NCBI GenBank assembly: GCA_024663395.1
Contig: JANFAH010000007.1
Coordinates: 1,860,001 to 1,924,000, forward strand
Direction of reading: 5' to 3'
DNA length: 64,000 nucleotides
Source: Pisolithus tinctorius
Taxonomy: Eukaryota > Basidiomycota > Agaricomycetes > Boletales > Pisolithaceae
How positions within the stretch are numbered: position 1 is the first letter of the stretch; the number at the start of each line of letters is the position of its first letter. Shown here one piece after another: positions 53,357 to 64,000 of this stretch. The notes below the pieces were generated by a model that was not told the DNA's origin, made no database searches, and saw only the letters and a program-made list of their open reading frames with translations. The position numbers and the translations under genes were made by a program.

Positions 53357-54150
53357 TGTCATCCAACTTTGGCCTGGAAGCAATCTCTTCAAGATGTGAC
53401 ATGCACTGCCTCCCCCTAATGCAATTCCAGTGTGCTTTCCCAGTTTCTGACATTACTTGACTCATACTGTGACATTCTGACTGTCCTTGACTCACCTATT
53501 ACCAATACTTACCAATCTTTTGACTTTGCTTACTGATTCTTCACTTTTTGGCTTACTTATCCTTACCAATGCTCACCAATGCTTTCTAAGACAATTACCC
53601 ACCACTTACATTCCTTACTTATCAGTTACTAATCACTTACCAAGTGTTTGCACCTTGTTTTCCATAGGCAATGCCCCTGTACTGCATATAAATCACTATA
53701 CTTAGATAGCTGAAAGAAGAAGATGTCAGAGAGCCCCTCTTGCTTGCATTTTATCATCACTCAGTAAATCATTCATCAGCTTCAATAGTTGAGACTTTAT
53801 TAAGGGTCTAACTATTGTCTACTTCACTTATCATCATCTATCATCAATCAGCTTCACTCCAAGCCCTCCCTGAGCTCAGTGCAGCTCAGAGCATCAAATT
53901 AAGTCATCATCCATCCTTCTGTAGGCTGATAGCAGTCTACCCCATTGCAATCCCTCACATTCCTGCTCCTTCTTCATCAGGAGCACCCCCAACCCTCAGC
54001 ATTCATCTTTGAGTGTTGTAGCTCAAAAAATCCCACCCAAATAGAAGATTCCACCATCTAGGTACCACATAGGCACACCACCACTTGCTCTTATTGTCTT
54101 TTGTGTTGGTTTTGGTTGGTTTTCACCACTGAACCACACTTTGACTCACA
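53357..54150 (+). repeat. 1.8-kb repeat R, copy 2, right part
   Basis: Matches 31796-32579, from TGTCATCC to GACTCACA, including the TATA-like element (here GCATATAAATC). Confidence 0.88.
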
Positions 54151-55000
54151 CTGAGTACAGGGTAAAAGAGTGTTGATTAGCAAATTTATTATCTATAAAA
54201 CAATGAGTGGAGCCAGAGTCCACTAGAGTATGAAGCCAAGGTAATTCATGATTTTCTATAGTGATGTACAGAGTGATGGAATTAGGGCTAGAAAGAGTGG
54301 ACATGTTGAGTCAAGCCTCCAAGTTTGCACAACTGGAGTCAATGCAAATCCCAGATTGTGCAGAGTCCTGGGAGCTGCTACCTATTTTTTTGTCTCAGGG
54401 GTAGAACCCAAGCCTGAGGCCAGCATGACCTTGGTGGTGGCCAAGCCTTGGCCTTTCCAGTCTTCTTGGGGCACTTGTGTCTAGTCCATTTGACAAAGCC
54501 ACTGCATCAGAGCATAACAGGTAGTTTTTTGATTTCCAAAAAAAAAAACCATGTACACATTGAGTCAACTGTGGATAGGAGCAGCAAAGATAGATGGATT
54601 GTCTTGAACAAGGACCTGAAATTCAGGTGTCTCATCACTGACCAAGATTGCCTTTGCAATCTCAATGCAGATGGCACCCTTCCCATGTCACAATTGCTGC
54701 TTATTCCTACCTTCCTCCTGAGTGTCTTGTGTAGAGTCTGAAAAGAGCTTCTTTCATTCTGTTTTGTGGGTCCTGCACCACTTGACAAGACAATCAGTCC
54801 ACACAGCATAGGATTTCTCCCAGAGAACTCAAGGGACCACCTTGAAGGGTTGCACTGCTGGGAGGGATCCAGAGGAATCAAACTCCATGGACAACAGGCT
54901 GTTGACAACAAGTGAGGAGAGCAAAACAGAGAGTGGTCAGAGTTTGAATTCTGCCATTCTCAGCTGAAAACTCACATCAAACACCTGACAAACACCCAAC
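54151..55000 (-). pseudogene. Gypsy-4 gag end and protease start, minus strand
   Basis: Reading leftward: degraded gag text, a damaged zinc knuckle near 54510-54480, then MSTLSSPNSITLYITIENHE and the protease active site LVDSGSTHCFIDNKFANQ (54235-54180). The frame ends at the edge of repeat R (54151) and continues in kind at 32895. CpG-poor and broken. Confidence 0.65.
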
Positions 55001-55306
55001 TCCACAGCCAAACCTCCAGCAACTTTGAGTCATGCTATTGTATAGGTATGAAACATCAAGGAAACAAAAGAAACAAGGGTGCAAATGGGTTAGTTGTGCA
55101 AATGACAATGATAAGTTTACAAGGTCAGACTGCACTTGACTTGCTACATCTAACAAGACACATGCGAGACACTTCTAAGGCCAAAAAAAAACCCGAAAGA
55201 GAGTCAACGGCACCATCAAAGCAGCATTACATTACTACGGAAAACAACAGGATCGATAGCGAATAATAAGGATGACAACCACCCTAAGACATACAAACCA
55301 AGGGCA
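55001..55306. other. Boundary between transposon cluster and host DNA
   Basis: CpG returns to ordinary frequency after about 55140. A short plus-strand ORF (55048-55266) looks random. Likely contains the SMC1 3' untranslated region and polyadenylation signals. Confidence 0.4.
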
Positions 55307-58300
55307 TCAATGTTCGTCATATTGGGTCAACTGCCAGTGGGACGGAGGGAAACTGGTTTAGCGATGGAAACCCAGAAACAAGAAATGAACAACACCCACA
55401 TCCAACGTCAGCGTGCGAGAGCTATTGACGTCCTGATCTCGGTATATCCCAACGAGGGAGTGTCCACGCTCGTACAACGACCCTTTGAGACTGATCACAA
55501 CAAACTGGAACGCATCGGATGCGTGCGAGCGGATGTAATTAGCAACCTTGGCAACGTTCGTATTATCCAGCGCTGCGTCGACTTCGTCCAGCACGAAGAA
55601 TGGCGCTGGCTGGTAGCTGCAACGCGCATCAGTTGATATACATCCCTGGCACATTTCACTGCGTTCACCTGTGGATCGCGAAGAGGAGTGCTAAAGCAGC
55701 TACCGTTTTCTCTCCGCCAGACAATTGTTCCATATCTCGGAAACGCTTCATGGGTGGCATAGCATGATACTTTATGCCGGCCGCGTACGGCTCCTGTCAA
55801 ACCCTTTGTAAGAGAATGTAATATACAACAGATAATCCGGGATTTTACCTCGCTGTCTTCCAGGCTGAGGTATGCAACACCTCCCATAGGTGCGGACTTG
55901 CCCTTTGTCAGTTCTTTGTATACAAAGTCTATTCGATCAGCAATGTGATTATAAGCTTTGGTGAAGAGCTCGTATCTAAGTTTACATTAGCGCGGCATCG
56001 CGCTACACGAAAGGCTGACGTACCTCCGTCGCTTGACATCGTTGAACTGGTCCCGAGCGTTCTTCGAGTCCTTGCGAGCCTTTTCAGCCGCTTTCTCAGT
56101 CTCTGCAAGCTTGGCCTCCACATCGTCCAGTCTACGTGTCAAATGTCACCGACCGATAGACAACCATAAGCATCAGAGACTACCGCCCACCTTTCTATCG
56201 CCTTGAGATTTGGTGCCATTCGCTCTATTTCCGAGTTCAGCTTCGAGATAGATGAGTCGAACCCTGCGAGCATCTCTGACGAGTTGTCCTGGGTGCAAAT
56301 TTGTACGATGTTCATCCCAATACGAACACAACCAAAACTTACCTCTCTCTCCTCGTCGTCCAAGGCGTCGAAGTCGACCTCAATACCGTAGTCTTGCACT
56401 TGTTTTGGTCGCTGAGTACCCTCCTCGTCCTCGTCCACATCCATAGCCACTTCTTCACGGAGGTTCTGTCGGAAAAGTTAAACAGTATCGTTCGTGCCAT
56501 GCGTCAATGTACGTTACCTCCTCCATTGGGACGTGTTTCAAATTGCCTTTGACCAGTGGTAACCTGATATCTTCGAGTCGACACTTGCGATACAAAGCCG
56601 AGCGTTCAAGGGCCAACTTCTCCATCTCGTCATTCTAAATTTGCGTGAGTATGAAGTGGGGTGTGTGAATTACCTTGCGTTACCTTCAGGCCAATCTCTT
56701 TCAGCGCCTGATCAAGTACCTTGGCTGAGCGGGCATGAGCTTTCTTCGCTTGCTCAACGGCCTTGTTCTTCTCTTCTTGGGTATTATTGAACTCATTGAG
56801 ACCCTCGCGAAGGCGTTCCAGTGCTCCCTGAGCTTCAGCGATTTCCTCCCGGATGCGACGCTTCTCTTCCTCGAGCTCAGCCACCTTCACCTCTTCTTCT
56901 TCTTGGGTTTTCAAAAAATTGGCTAGGCGGGTCTGGGTCAATTGCAACTGCTCCTGCTCAAACTGCGCCCTGATGCGGGGCAAACCAACCGTTAGACCAT
57001 GTTACAACCCAGGAAGAAAGGACAGACTCAACTGATGCGTCAACCGTGCAATTTGCTGATCGTATCGCATTCGTGCTTGACTCTCTTCTTCTGCAACCTT
57101 CAATTGGCGCTCTTCGTACTCTCTGATATTCCTCACGCTTATTTTGGCACAGAAGGACGCAAAAATGCCATCTTCAGCTTCATCTATCACGCCTTGGAGC
57201 GCGGCAATGCGGGATGTCAGAGTCGAGTGGGCGTTCTCAGCCTTCTTAAGCTCTGGTGATAACCTCCTCAATTCCCGCTCGATATGTTTGAGTTCGTCCT
57301 TCGTTCCGCTGTACCGTAACTTCAGCGCATTCTATACGAATGCAATGCGTATAACGAGTAAATCCATGTGCCTATGAAACAACCGGTGTCACGGGAACTT
57401 ACCAGATCATCCTTCACCAGTGTAATAGCGCTCTCGAGTCTTGTTATTTCACCAATGATATTTTCGTCCGCTTGCCCGCGTGGTTTGGAGCGGCTCAGCT
57501 CTTGCAGCTGTGCTTTGAGGTTATCTCGCAGCCGGATGAGACCTACGCATGCAAGCATGCGAATGAAAGTTGGGATGATGTCACATTAACCCAAAAAATA
57601 ATACACAACCTACCCTGCACATCCTTTTCTTCCCACTTTTTGCCTGACCCGTGCGTGCTCCGCCCACCGGTCATCAAGCCACTTTTGTGAATAACAGTTC
57701 CCTCGAGCGTGACAGCTACATGTATGATAGGAATTTCCGTCTGAATCTGAGAGAATTTCAAGCAGTACGAACCTTTCACCTCCTGTCCCTTTTCCCAGCA
57801 AACGTACTTGGCAACCTCCATGGAATCGCATACAAGTGCATTTCCGCACGCATGTAGCATTGCCCGCTCAACAGCAGGCTCATATTGAATAACGTCGACA
57901 GCTAAACGTGCACCCTTGGCGAATGAGCGGTATTTATCATTGATGGGCTTCACGGAAATCGTGTCCAGAGGGAGGAACGTAGCTTGCCCTGCTCGCTGCG
58001 TGCGAAGGTACTGTGCTCACATTGTCGAAAAACTTGTTATTACAGAGGCAGCATAATAGGAGCAGGCGAGAACGAACCTCTATACATTCAATGGCAGTCT
58101 TTTCTTCATCTACTACAACCGCATCTATGTTGCGACCAAGAATGACAGATACTGCCGTCTCGTACTTGCGCTGAGTAGGTTTGCACAGGTCAACCACACG
58201 CCCCCTTACGCCTAGAAAGTTGTGGAACAGCGGTCACCGTGCAATATAAAATTGTTTGGATGGTAACAAAACGTACCTGGAAATATCCGCTGCAGACTCG

Positions 58301-60338
58301 CAAGGGTTTCTTTGAGCTTTGCCTCCCGTTCGGATTCAGTCCTATCCACACCCGCTTGGAGGAGACGATGGTAGACGTCAGCGAGCTTCTCGTTCGCTTC
58401 AGTCTCGAGGCGGCTGCACAATAACTAAGCTTTGCTGTGCACAGTTAACAGACCGTGCCGTACTTTATCCTCGTGCGTTCGCTTTGCTGGTTCTCGTATT
58501 CCTGCTTCGCATGAGCCAACTCGGCCTGCAGCGAAGCGAGCTTTTGCTCAAGCTAAATTGACATAGCAAAGGAATATGACAACCAATAGGGAAATCACGT
58601 AGGTAGACATACCTCATCTTTTTTCCCTCCCTGTGACGTTGCATCTTCAGTCAGCTTGTTTCGCTTGGTGTTCATTTCCTCCAGCTTGGATTTGAGTTGA
58701 TCGAGAGCACGGAGCGAGGTTTTTTCTTCGCGTGCAAGAGTTTCGAGTGACTGGCGTTCCTCAACAGCCAGCACACTTGCAGCCGCTTTACTACAGGCCG
58801 GGATAACCTTGTAAGAAAGTGTCGATTTGCATTCAGCAAAGAAACCTCACAGAGAGCGATATTCTGCCAAGCTCTCTTCGCTGAGGGATGTGCTGTACTG
58901 AGACGCACGACGATGAGCCTCTGATTCATGCAGAGCGTGAGTTCGCACTGCAACAATGAACTCTTGACTCAAATGTATTTTCCTCACCTGCTGCTTCGTC
59001 CGCAGCTCGCTGCGCTGACTGCAGGTCGCGACGCAGCCCTTCTAATTTGGCTCGTTGACGCTCCTCATCCTTCGCCACTTGTTCATGCAGAGTTTTTGCG
59101 TGTTGCACCTTACGAGTCGAATGTCTAATTTTCTCGTCAGTTGCCACCAGCTCGGGTTCCTATGTATGTATGCTGGTTCAATATGACCCGTCAACAGTCT
59201 CTCTGGCGATACTGTACCTTAGACTCGATGGCTTTCTCAGCCTTCTTGACCTTCTTCTCCTCTTTGACGACTGCTGCGCGCACTCTGGCTTGTTCAGCCC
59301 GGGCCGTCTCGAGAACCTCGTCGTTGACTCGCTGTTCCCTTCGGAGACCCGCGAGAGCCCTGGATTTTGTTTGGATATCGCGTGCATTTGCCTCGAGGGC
59401 CCTCTCGATGTGGAACAGCTTGTATAGTATGCGTCGAAGTATTAGTTCGTCCTACCAACAAGTGAGCGGGGAGACCATGCAGAACGAAGATTTTACGTAC
59501 TCTTTCGCGACAGAGACCTTCGAAGCGTTCAGCCTCTCCCTTTTGTTCCTTGTACTGCCGAATTTCGCCCGTGATGCCTCTACGTTTCGTGAAGTTGAAT
59601 GTGGCATTCTCAGTCGCTCGTTCCTGCGCCTCCTTCGCCTTCTCGTACTCGGCAGCTAACTCCAATGACCCTGATATCTGCTCGATAAGACGCGTCAATT
59701 CGCGCGGTGATTGTGATGCCACGGCTTCGACGTCTCCCTGGAAGACTAGGAAGTTCTTTGCTTTCACGAGAATGTTATGGGATATGAGGGCTGCATTGTA
59801 TGCTGCATATGTGACGACTTGATCGTTGAGACGATACTCGGAAGCACCAGTAACTGAGATCCTGAGGAGGGGTTATCCTCAGACGCGAAAGGCGGAAGGA
59901 TGCAAGGGCGTACGTGCGCTGAAACAGCCATTCCTTCTTATCCACGTCTTCGTACACAGCAAGCACCCAAGCTTTCTTCGCGCTCCCTTCCCTCTGATCC
60001 TCGTCCCCGTCGCTCTCCTCCTCGCCTTCTTGGTCTCGAGTGGGTTCCGAACCATCTACCCGTGCCCTGGCAAGTCTCCTCCCTCGGTACACGAGATCCT
60101 TGAGTTGGCTACTTCGCAGCTGAGCACTCTTAACGCCGAGCACGAAGGAGATGGCATCCATGAGATTGGATTTTCCGGCACCATTAGGGCCGATGACAGA
60201 GGTGAAGTGCTTGAATGGTCCGATCACCTGGTGGCCGCTACATTCACGCCCATGCCTGAGCCCGTGGAAGTACTATCCGCCGTGGTAGACTCACCGGTAC
60301 GATTTGAAGTTGCATAGCTCGATGCGTACAAGCGGCAT
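55307..60338 (-). CDS. SMC1: Cohesin subunit SMC1
   Basis: Start ATG 60338 ([15 protein letters not shown]); intron 1 is 60294-60238 (57 nt), joining to [20 protein letters not shown]. The Walker A motif [15 protein letters not shown] lies near 60185 and [17 protein letters not shown] follows. [19 protein letters not shown] is near 59745, then long coiled coil. The hinge region includes [19 protein letters not shown] (about 57953-57900) and [12 protein letters not shown] second coiled coil leads to the ABC signature [18 protein letters not shown] (about 55730) and Walker [19 protein letters not shown] (about 55600). The last intron is 55399-55331 (69 nt) before LTQYDEH and stop 55307. Many 50-70-nt introns. 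No premature stop seen. Forms the cohesin ring with SMC3 and kleisin in the nucleus. Confidence 0.95.
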
Positions 60339-60603
60339 GTCTCTCTCTCCTCTCCTCCACAGACGGCCACCCGCGAGTTTGCACCAACACGCTCGTCACG
60401 TGACACGTTCCTAGAATGCTGGATATTTAATATCTCTACTTTCGTGTGGATGCCTGCCCATTGTATTCAAACTACGAGCACCTTGGTTCTACGAGGTTCA
60501 CGAAACCGCGCAGAGCATCTCAATATAACGCAATAAGATTGCACGTATACCTTTTGTGCTTGACTGCATGAGTTTACAACAACGTTTGTTCATTCCTACA
60601 GAT

Positions 60604-61010
60604 CTAACTCAACGCGGGAACGCAAACACGTTTCTCTTCGTCGGGACGGAGGTACGCAGTTCCAGTGTTCAAGATCATCGCCTTCTCCCGTTTCCGGCGC
60701 TCCTGCTTAGCAACTGTATGATGGCTGCTCAGGTCCTGTCGTTCCTGGAAATCAGAGAGATGCATACCCTTTCTCTTCCCCAGCATCCTTCTTGATATGA
60801 GCGGTGCTGAGGTCTTCAGGACTGAACACCGTCTTTACATTGTCTTTCGACGCTGTCATCGTGGCCACCGTCCCACCCGTTCCACCGTAAACGACATCCT
60901 CTTCTCCGCATTAACGACCAGTCGTTGTGATACACGGCGTTTTGATCTTTGTGTCGAGGACTTGGAAAGGGGCCCAGGGGCTCTCTGTCAGAACGCCGCG
61001 TGCATGCCAG
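60604..61010 (-). CDS. Unresolved small gene upstream of SMC1
   Basis: Two protein-like pieces lie on the minus strand: one with LGPFQVLDTKIKTPCITTTG and GGTGGTVATMTASKDNVKTV (about 60985-60770), and one with KQERRKREKAMILNTGTAYL ending CVPALS at 60604. They are in different frames joined near 60760, and a TAA sits near 60900, so unrecognised introns must exist if this is one gene. No family recognised. A plus-strand ORF of 147 residues (60797-61240) overlaps and looks less protein-like. About 270 bp from the SMC1 start. Confidence 0.35.
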
Positions 61011-61272
61011 TTCAAGTGAAGAAATGTCCAGTTGGTAGTGGTAACATCAAGAAGCAACCAATCCATGAATTGTTGGGCGGTTTAGCACATAATCAACCAT
61101 ATACTCCTTCGTTCTCTTTTCAGCTAACACCAAACCTTGTTTCAGCAGAAATTATGTACATTAGTAGCGAAGATGAATGTGAACCTCAAACCTCAACACA
61201 TGCCACAGTGAAACTACGCCAAAGTATATCATACCAATAAAAACAGGGAAAAAAAAATCTACATCGTAAATA

Positions 61273-63893
61273 TTAAGCACGATTACCCTGTCTGGGCAAA
61301 ACAGCATATACAAGTGCCTTCCCGACTCCGAACTGCTCGAACTCCGCACTAGTTACGGATACGTGCGGTCCTAAGGCACAGTCTGCGAGCGTTGATATCT
61401 GTGAGGACACCGTGTGTGACTGGGAACGTTGTCGCGTTTGTCCATTCCTACCAGTACTCGCTGGTGTAGACGCCGCAATGCCATACGGATGAGAAATGGA
61501 AGGGACCACAAGATGTGCAGCGGGTCGAGGGGGGAGCCTATGCCTTAAACTTACGTTACTGGTTACAGTAGCAGGAAGCTTAAGGTCGAGAGCAGATGGA
61601 TGCGGTCCCGCATATTCTGACACCGTGCGCATATGGTAGTACGTGGAACCTTGGGACGGAGGGGGTAAGGGCTGCAGTCGAGAAGGCGGACTGCCCTTCG
61701 CAAACGGGTGGTCTGGTAAACTGAAACTATGTCCGGGTGAGATGTCTTCAAATGCAGTTGGTGACGATATAGCAATGCCAATGGGTTCGGCATTGGGTGA
61801 TGGCGACTGGCCCTCTACGTCGTCATCTTTGATATTCGCAGGTGGGCCTGTGTCTTCGAGCACGATTTCCTCGGAAGGTATCTGCATTGGTAAAGCATGG
61901 TCGTCGGGTGGGATACCAGCCTCGGTACCCCGGCCAAACCCACATAATGACCCGGCCTTCATAAGCGCGGCCTTTCCCCAGGATTCGCTGTGAGAATAAG
62001 CATGTTGTTGAAACGGGTCTCGCAAAGACTTGGATGAACGAGAAGTAGAAAGAGAATGTGAATGCCCATGAGATTGAGAACGTGATTGTGAAGAATGAAG
62101 AAGAGTAGGAGTTGAACGGGTGGCCTGAGAATAAGAGGTAGAGTGCGAATGAGAATGAGAATGGGATGTCGTATCGCTGGATTTGTTGACGAGGACTTTT
62201 GGGGGCGTGCTCTGACTGCCAAGTAGAGCACGAACAGCAAGGTACTCCAAATTGCTTTCATTTGCCTTCTTGTGGGTCCGTTTCTCCGAGAGCGATCTGG
62301 AGCGCGCGCGAGAGAACGACCGAGCGTGTTTGTTTCCCAGTGATTTGGTGGCTTGTGTTCTCCATTGTTCACGAAGCCGCTCAAGATCCTCGCGTTCCTC
62401 GAGAACCCTGATCACTTACATCAGGAAATATACTGAACCACAAACAAAACTACGTACGCTGTCAGTGAAGGTGGTGACGGGCTGGGCAACGGCAATCCTG
62501 CTCGACCATGGGGGCCACTCGGATTATTTGCCGCGGGCGCAGGCGGCAAACCGTCCCCAGGAGTACCCAAAGCAGAGGCCACTACACGAGCTTCTCCAGG
62601 TGCCAAGGATGATCTTGATGTTGGCGGAATGTGATCTGTAGCCAGCGTACTCGAGAGTAGGCCAGGGCGTGGCGGGGATATAGAGGTGATACCGCCTCTA
62701 CCACGGGCAGGAATGGGAGTACGAGGAGGATTGATATCAGGCTGACTGCTGGGCTTCGGGCCGTGCTTCGCCTTAAGTCGAGGGCGGGGGAAGACGATCA
62801 TATCACACCAATTTCCAGCCGCCAAGAATATATCTCTGCTCTTCTTAGCCGGGCGTGCCACTCTAGCACTGGGTTGGCGTAATGCCTCTCCGGCCGCGGA
62901 GGACAGATTCGGAACGGAGAAAGATGACCGGAGTATCCCAGCGGGCCTGGGCGGCCGAATCTCGTCGACACTTCGCTTTTCTTCGATGATAGCGAGTGGC
63001 TCTTGAGGCGGAATGGGAAACGTGAGGACCTCGAGTTCATCACGCCGAGGCCCCGCACCCGAACCACCCTCCGCGCCAGAGGGCAAAAGAGGTGAATCAG
63101 GGTAAATAGATGGGTTGCGTACATGGGACGAAACAGCGGATACATGTGCGAATGGATAAACACCGGTGTCTGACGAGAAATAATTGAGGGGAGAAGACTG
63201 TTGAGAATCCGAATCCAAGGTTGCACCGTGACTTTGTGATCGGGTTGAACGTTTTCTCATGAGTGAAGGATTGTTTGAGGTGTCCAGACGAGGTGTCACT
63301 GGTGGAGATGTTCGAGAAGGAGCGATGGGTGAATAATTGCAATAATAGTAGTCGTCATTGTCAGTACGCAGTGGGGAAGGAAGGAGGTTCGGGTCGGCCA
63401 AGTGGGCCTTCAAAGGTGAGGGGGACAGTTGAGATTGGGGTAGCTGAACATTTGAAGTTCTGGCATGATGCGACTTTCTACTGGAGCTGAACGCAAAAAA
63501 AGTGCGACTGAACCGCCTTCGAGAAGGAGGTGATCGGAAAGTAGGCACTGGGAATTCCCCTATCCCACCATCAACAGGTTTCGGAGCAGGCGCCACAGAA
63601 GAATCTACAGCAGGAAGGTGAAGGTGAATGGTATTAGGCCCGGGTGCAAGGGAATGCACCCCGCGTCCACTAGAGCTAGAGACGGGACTTGACATGTGCT
63701 CTGATTGGTCCGGTGCCATATCGCTCGGAACCTCGACCTGGTCACTTTCTGCGTGAAGTAGACCGGAGGGAACCTTTCGGAGTGGTCGAGCGGGTGCAAA
63801 CCAGTCAACGTCATACTTCTCCGAGTCAGAAGCCACAGCAGTAACCTTTTGATTCGATCCGAGGCTCCCGCGAGAAAACGGAAACAGCCCCAT
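61273..63893 (-). CDS. Long Ser/Pro/His-rich disordered protein, two exons
   Basis: Start ATG 63893 (MGLFPFSRGSLGSNQKV) or three codons upstream at 63902. Exon 1 ends 62458; the 50-nt intron is 62457-62408 (GTACGT...TGATCAG), giving SLTAVLEEREDLERLREQWR across the junction. Exon 2 ends 61273. About 856 residues. Almost all low complexity: Ser/Pro runs, SHSHSHSHSTSYSQ near 62170, SRSQSHGHSHS near 62080. More ordered segments are SRDIFLAAGNWCDMIVFPRP (about 62850-62790), the short helix at the exon junction, and the C-terminus SAEFEQFGVGKALVYAVLPR. It has no premature stop and normal CpG content. No named family recognised. Confidence 0.8.
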
Positions 63894-63902
63894 TTTGTTC
63901 AA

Positions 63903-64000
63903 TGTCGCGCGTAGTAGAGATTATCAGGAATGAGGTCGCAAGGCACCAGTGCCTTGGTAGCACGAGAAGGGTTTTGACGCGGAAAAGTTCGAGAGGAGAG
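63903..64000. promoter_or_regulatory. Upstream region of the 61273-63893 gene, cut by window end
   Basis: 98 bp upstream of the minus-strand start; no clear motif. Confidence 0.3.

Noticed and set aside
30779..54150. R1 and R2 as the two LTRs of one element
   Set aside because: The 316 bp between them is a minus-strand Gypsy-4 protease fragment and the outer flanks show no target duplication.
60797..61240. Plus-strand 147-residue ORF upstream of SMC1
   Set aside because: No recognisable domain, and the opposite strand carries more protein-like sequence; left as an unresolved locus.

Overview
The window is eukaryotic and looks like an Agaricomycete (mushroom-forming basidiomycete) nuclear genome. 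Genes carry many short introns of about 46-69 nt with GTRNGT-type donors. A complete cohesin SMC1 gene has fungal-type coding sequence. The transposon content (chromodomain Gypsy elements, Helitron, KDZ transposon with a TET/JBP dioxygenase) is typical of that group. About 55 kb is a nested transposon cluster; only the last 9 kb (55.3-64 kb) looks like ordinary host genes.

Layout: 1-5279, 3' part of a Gypsy retrotransposon (Gypsy-1: gag end, protease, RT, RNase H, integrase) decayed by stops, followed by a Ser/Pro-rich antisense spliced ORF (6942-5535). 8864-9867 is a minus-strand unknown gene divergent from a RepHel Helitron (10042-15930, 3' terminus at 16120). 16259-24810 is a complete chromodomain Gypsy element (Gypsy-2) with 713/714-bp LTRs and a 5-bp target duplication. 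It sits inside an older copy of the same family (16121-16258 plus 24811-27073). Both copies carry a gene on the opposite strand between pol and the 3' LTR. 27223-30778 is an older, CpG-poor Gypsy element (Gypsy-3). 30779-32579 and 32896-54150 (interrupted) are two copies of a 1.8-kb repeat. The second copy contains a Tc1/mariner-like palindrome (33887-35457) and a 17.9-kb KDZ DNA transposon (35486-53349).

The KDZ element is the centrepiece. It has a multi-exon KDZ transposase with its Cys cluster, a TET/JBP-type 2-oxoglutarate dioxygenase (putative 5-methylcytosine oxidase), four further cargo genes of unknown function, a 26-bp-period array at the left end and a 223-bp-period array at the right end. 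A solo LTR has landed in the left array. The insertion order can be read from the junctions: Gypsy-4 fragment, then the 1.8-kb repeat, then the palindrome and KDZ, then the solo LTR.

One process explains most of the damage. At least 23 premature stops in the transposon genes are TGA where the family context calls for Arg, meaning CGA changed to TGA at a CpG. The catalytic changes in Gypsy-1 also fit CpG decay. This suggests cytosine methylation of transposons, in a region that also carries a TET/JBP gene, itself stopped by the same change at the expected 2-oxoglutarate-binding Arg.

Host genes: SMC1 (60338-55307, minus), an unresolved small locus (about 60604-61010, minus), and a two-exon gene for a long disordered Ser/Pro-rich protein (63893-61273, minus).
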